Assembly (NCBI GenBank): GCA_945937855.1
Contig: CAMEUC010000078.1
Coordinates: 1 to 6,635 of the forward strand
Length of the DNA stretch: 6,635 nt
From: an uncultured Clostridium sp.
GTDB lineage: Bacteria > Bacillota > Clostridia > TANB77 > CAG-508
Reading direction: 5' to 3'
Part shown: positions 5,908 to 6,635 of the stretch, in pieces
Position numbering within the stretch: position 1 is the first letter of the stretch
How the letters are laid out: each line of letters opens with the position of its first letter
Translations under genes and position numbers: made by a program
Notes under the pieces: generated by a model
Told to the model about the DNA's origin: nothing
What the model saw: only the letters and a program-made list of their open reading frames with translations
Database searches by the model: none

Positions 5908-5940
5908 AGGGACAGACACGTGTCCACCCATGCTTCGAAG
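5908..5940. repeat. Palindrome cluster in the gap after the oxidoreductase gene
   Basis: GACACGTGTC (5915-5924) is a perfect 10-bp palindrome. GGACA (5910-5914) can instead pair with TGTCC (5921-5925), and CTTCGAAG (5933-5940) is a second perfect palindrome. This stretch is clearly more GC-rich than its surroundings. It looks like a degenerate copy of a short intergenic repeat or a structured 3' end. No T run follows, so it is not called a terminator. The rest of the gap 5875-6011 shows only AT-rich DNA and a small inverted repeat, AACAAA-ATA-TTTGTT (5989-6003). Confidence 0.4.
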
Positions 5941-6011
5941 GCTACGAGAGAACACAGCAGAAAAACCTCGAAAAATGTTGTACAAAAAAACAAAATATTT
6001 GTTAAAAATAA

Positions 6012-6040
6012 TTGACAAATAAACAAACTAAGATTATACT
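6012..6040 (+). promoter_or_regulatory. Consensus sigma-A-type promoter of the toxin-antitoxin operon
   Basis: TTGACA (6012-6017) matches the -35 consensus exactly. It is followed by a 17-bp spacer and the -10 box TATACT (6035-6040, five of six). Transcription would start near 6047. It is the best promoter in the window and sits directly upstream of the antitoxin gene. Confidence 0.85.
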
Positions 6041-6072
6041 ACATATAGTATAAAAGTATTAGGTGTTAATAC
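6035..6072 (+). promoter_or_regulatory. Tandem palindromes at the toxin-antitoxin promoter, probable autoregulatory operator
   Basis: Site 1 is TATACTA (6035-6041) - CATA - TAGTATA (6046-6052), perfect 7-bp arms that include the whole -10 box. Site 2 is GTATTA (6056-6061) - GGTGT - TAATAC (6067-6072), perfect 6-bp arms. The two centres lie about 20 bases apart, roughly two helix turns. Type II antitoxins usually repress their own operon from such sites, so binding by the antitoxin encoded at 6094 is the natural inference. Confidence 0.65.
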
Positions 6073-6080
6073 ATATAACG

Positions 6081-6085
6081 AGGAG
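6081..6085 (+). promoter_or_regulatory. Ribosome-binding site choosing ATG 6094 for the antitoxin
   Basis: AGGAG at 6081-6085 is eight bases from ATG 6094. The in-frame alternatives GTG 6085 and ATG 6088 overlap or touch the site and are less suitable. Confidence 0.7.
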
Positions 6086-6093
6086 TGATGCTT

Positions 6094-6294
6094 ATGAATA
6101 AAAAAATGATAAAAAATTTATCAAACAAAGAACTTTCAAAGATTATTAGAGATAGCAACTCTAGTGAAGAAGATATAATTATGGCATCAATTGAAAAAGG
6201 AGAAAGAGATTATAAAGATGGAAAAATATATACCACAGAAGAGGTAAGAAAAATACTATTTGGAACAAATACGTTGGTTAGAAGAAGCTATTGA
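6094..6294 (+). CDS. Small antitoxin of a RelE/ParE-type toxin-antitoxin pair
   Basis: A 66-residue, highly charged protein, MNKKMIKNLSNKELSKIIRD... ending in TTEEVRKILFGTNTLVRRSY. It stands immediately before, and overlaps, a RelE/ParE-superfamily toxin frame, and follows a strong promoter with operator-like palindromes. This is the normal position and size of a type II antitoxin, which neutralises the toxin by direct binding and represses the operon. The segment EDIIMASIEKGERDYKDGKIYTTEEVRKIL resembles, from memory, the toxin-wrapping tail of antitoxins partnered with RelE/ParE toxins. I cannot assign the DNA-binding fold (ribbon-helix-helix, Phd or helix-turn-helix). The role rests mainly on context. 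The gene itself is intact. Confidence 0.7.
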   Translation: MNKKMIKNLSNKELSKIIRDSNSSEEDIIMASIEKGERDYKDGKIYTTEEVRKILFGTNTLVRRSY

Positions 6295-6565
6295 GGATTT
6301 AAATCAAATTTATAATTTTATATCTCAAGATTAAGTATATTATGCTATAAAAACGACTGAGGAAATTTTGAAAAAAATAGAAAGCTTAAAAATATTACCT
6401 TATATTGGGAGAAAAATAATAGGCATTAATAATGAAAATATAAGAGAAATTATATATAAATCATATAGAATAATATACAAAATTGATTCTAATACTATAT
6501 TAATTCTTAGAGTTTGGCATTCAGCTAGACTATTATCTAGAAATTATATTCCAATGAAAAGATAA
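6260..6565 (+). pseudogene. RelE/ParE-family toxin interrupted by an in-frame TAA
   Basis: Reading from TTG 6260, the frame gives LEQIRWLEEAIEDLNQIYNFISQD, then TAA (6332-6334), then VYYAIKTTEEILKKIESLKILPYIGRKI and on to RVWHSARLLSRNYIPMKR before TAA 6563-6565. Both parts are in one frame and together give about 101 codons, the normal length of this family. Family marks are the N-terminal W-x-E-x-A-x-x-D-L-x-x-I-Y-x-x-I, the NIRE-x-IYKSYRIIYKI strand and the C-terminal LRVWHSARLL. Relatives commonly have Ser after QD, so TCA changed to TAA (one base) is the likely lesion. Intact relatives are mRNA endonucleases or gyrase poisons. A weak restart at TTG 6368, preceded by GAGGA, would give only the last 65 residues. 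The start overlaps the antitoxin end by 35 bases. TTG as start is inferred, because no ATG is available. Confidence 0.75.
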
Positions 6566-6635
6566 ATAAAAACATTTAATACTTTTATACATAAAGTAAT
6601 AGGCAGTTATTAAAAATCAGACTTTTTTAATTACT

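Noticed and set aside
5640..6026. Minus-strand open frame of 128 codons
   Set aside because: It is mostly antisense to the oxidoreductase C-terminus, has low-complexity hydrophobic and Cys-rich composition, no ribosome-binding site and no recognisable domain.
6566..6635. Possible terminator after the toxin gene
   Set aside because: There is a T run at 6623-6629, but I found no convincing stem directly before it; CTTTTA/ATAAAG nearby is imperfect and too far upstream.

Overview
The window is strongly AT-rich DNA. Arg is almost always AGA, TAA is the preferred stop, ribosome-binding sites are strong (AGGAGG type), and there is a YtvI-type sporulation membrane protein. Together these point to a low-GC, spore-forming Bacillota, most likely a Clostridia member. 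The species cannot be named from this sequence. All supported genes lie on the + strand.

Layout: (1) 2-754, the C-terminal 250 residues of a YtvI/AI-2E-family membrane protein, cut by the left edge. (2) 792-2197, an MFS transporter gene with its own sigma-A-type promoter, a palindromic operator-like site and a strong intrinsic terminator; one in-frame TAG at 1806-1808 splits it. (3) 2262-4451, a fatty-acid-synthesis locus that looks rearranged: a FabK/nitronate-monooxygenase-family flavoprotein stopping after 223 residues, a 171-bp inverted-repeat element (E1), an intact accA, and an in-frame chimera joining the N-terminus of FabI to a complete acyl carrier protein, then a short terminator. 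(4) 4466-4585, a second, different inverted-repeat element (E2). (5) 4630-5874, an intact stand-alone GltD-like Fe-S/FAD/NAD(P)H oxidoreductase. (6) 5875-6093, a non-coding stretch with small palindromes, then a consensus promoter overlapped by tandem palindromes. (7) 6094-6565, a type II toxin-antitoxin pair whose RelE/ParE-like toxin has an in-frame TAA. The last 70 bases (6566-6635) hold nothing I can support.

How the genes fit: AccA is half of the carboxyltransferase of acetyl-CoA carboxylase, which makes malonyl-CoA; ACP carries the growing chain; FabI and FabK-type enzymes would reduce the enoyl-ACP. In many Clostridia such genes form one long cluster (fabK-fabD-fabG-fabF-accB-fabZ-accC-accD-accA). 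Here nothing from the middle of that series lies between the FabK-like fragment and accA; only E1 does. Both candidate enoyl reductases are incomplete. Either the locus has been through deletions (one next to E1, one at a short homology between fabI and acpP), or the assembly is chimeric at repeats.

Four genes in 6.6 kb are interrupted, truncated or fused (MFS, FabK-like, FabI, toxin). This is the most unusual property of the window, and read-level checking would decide what it means.
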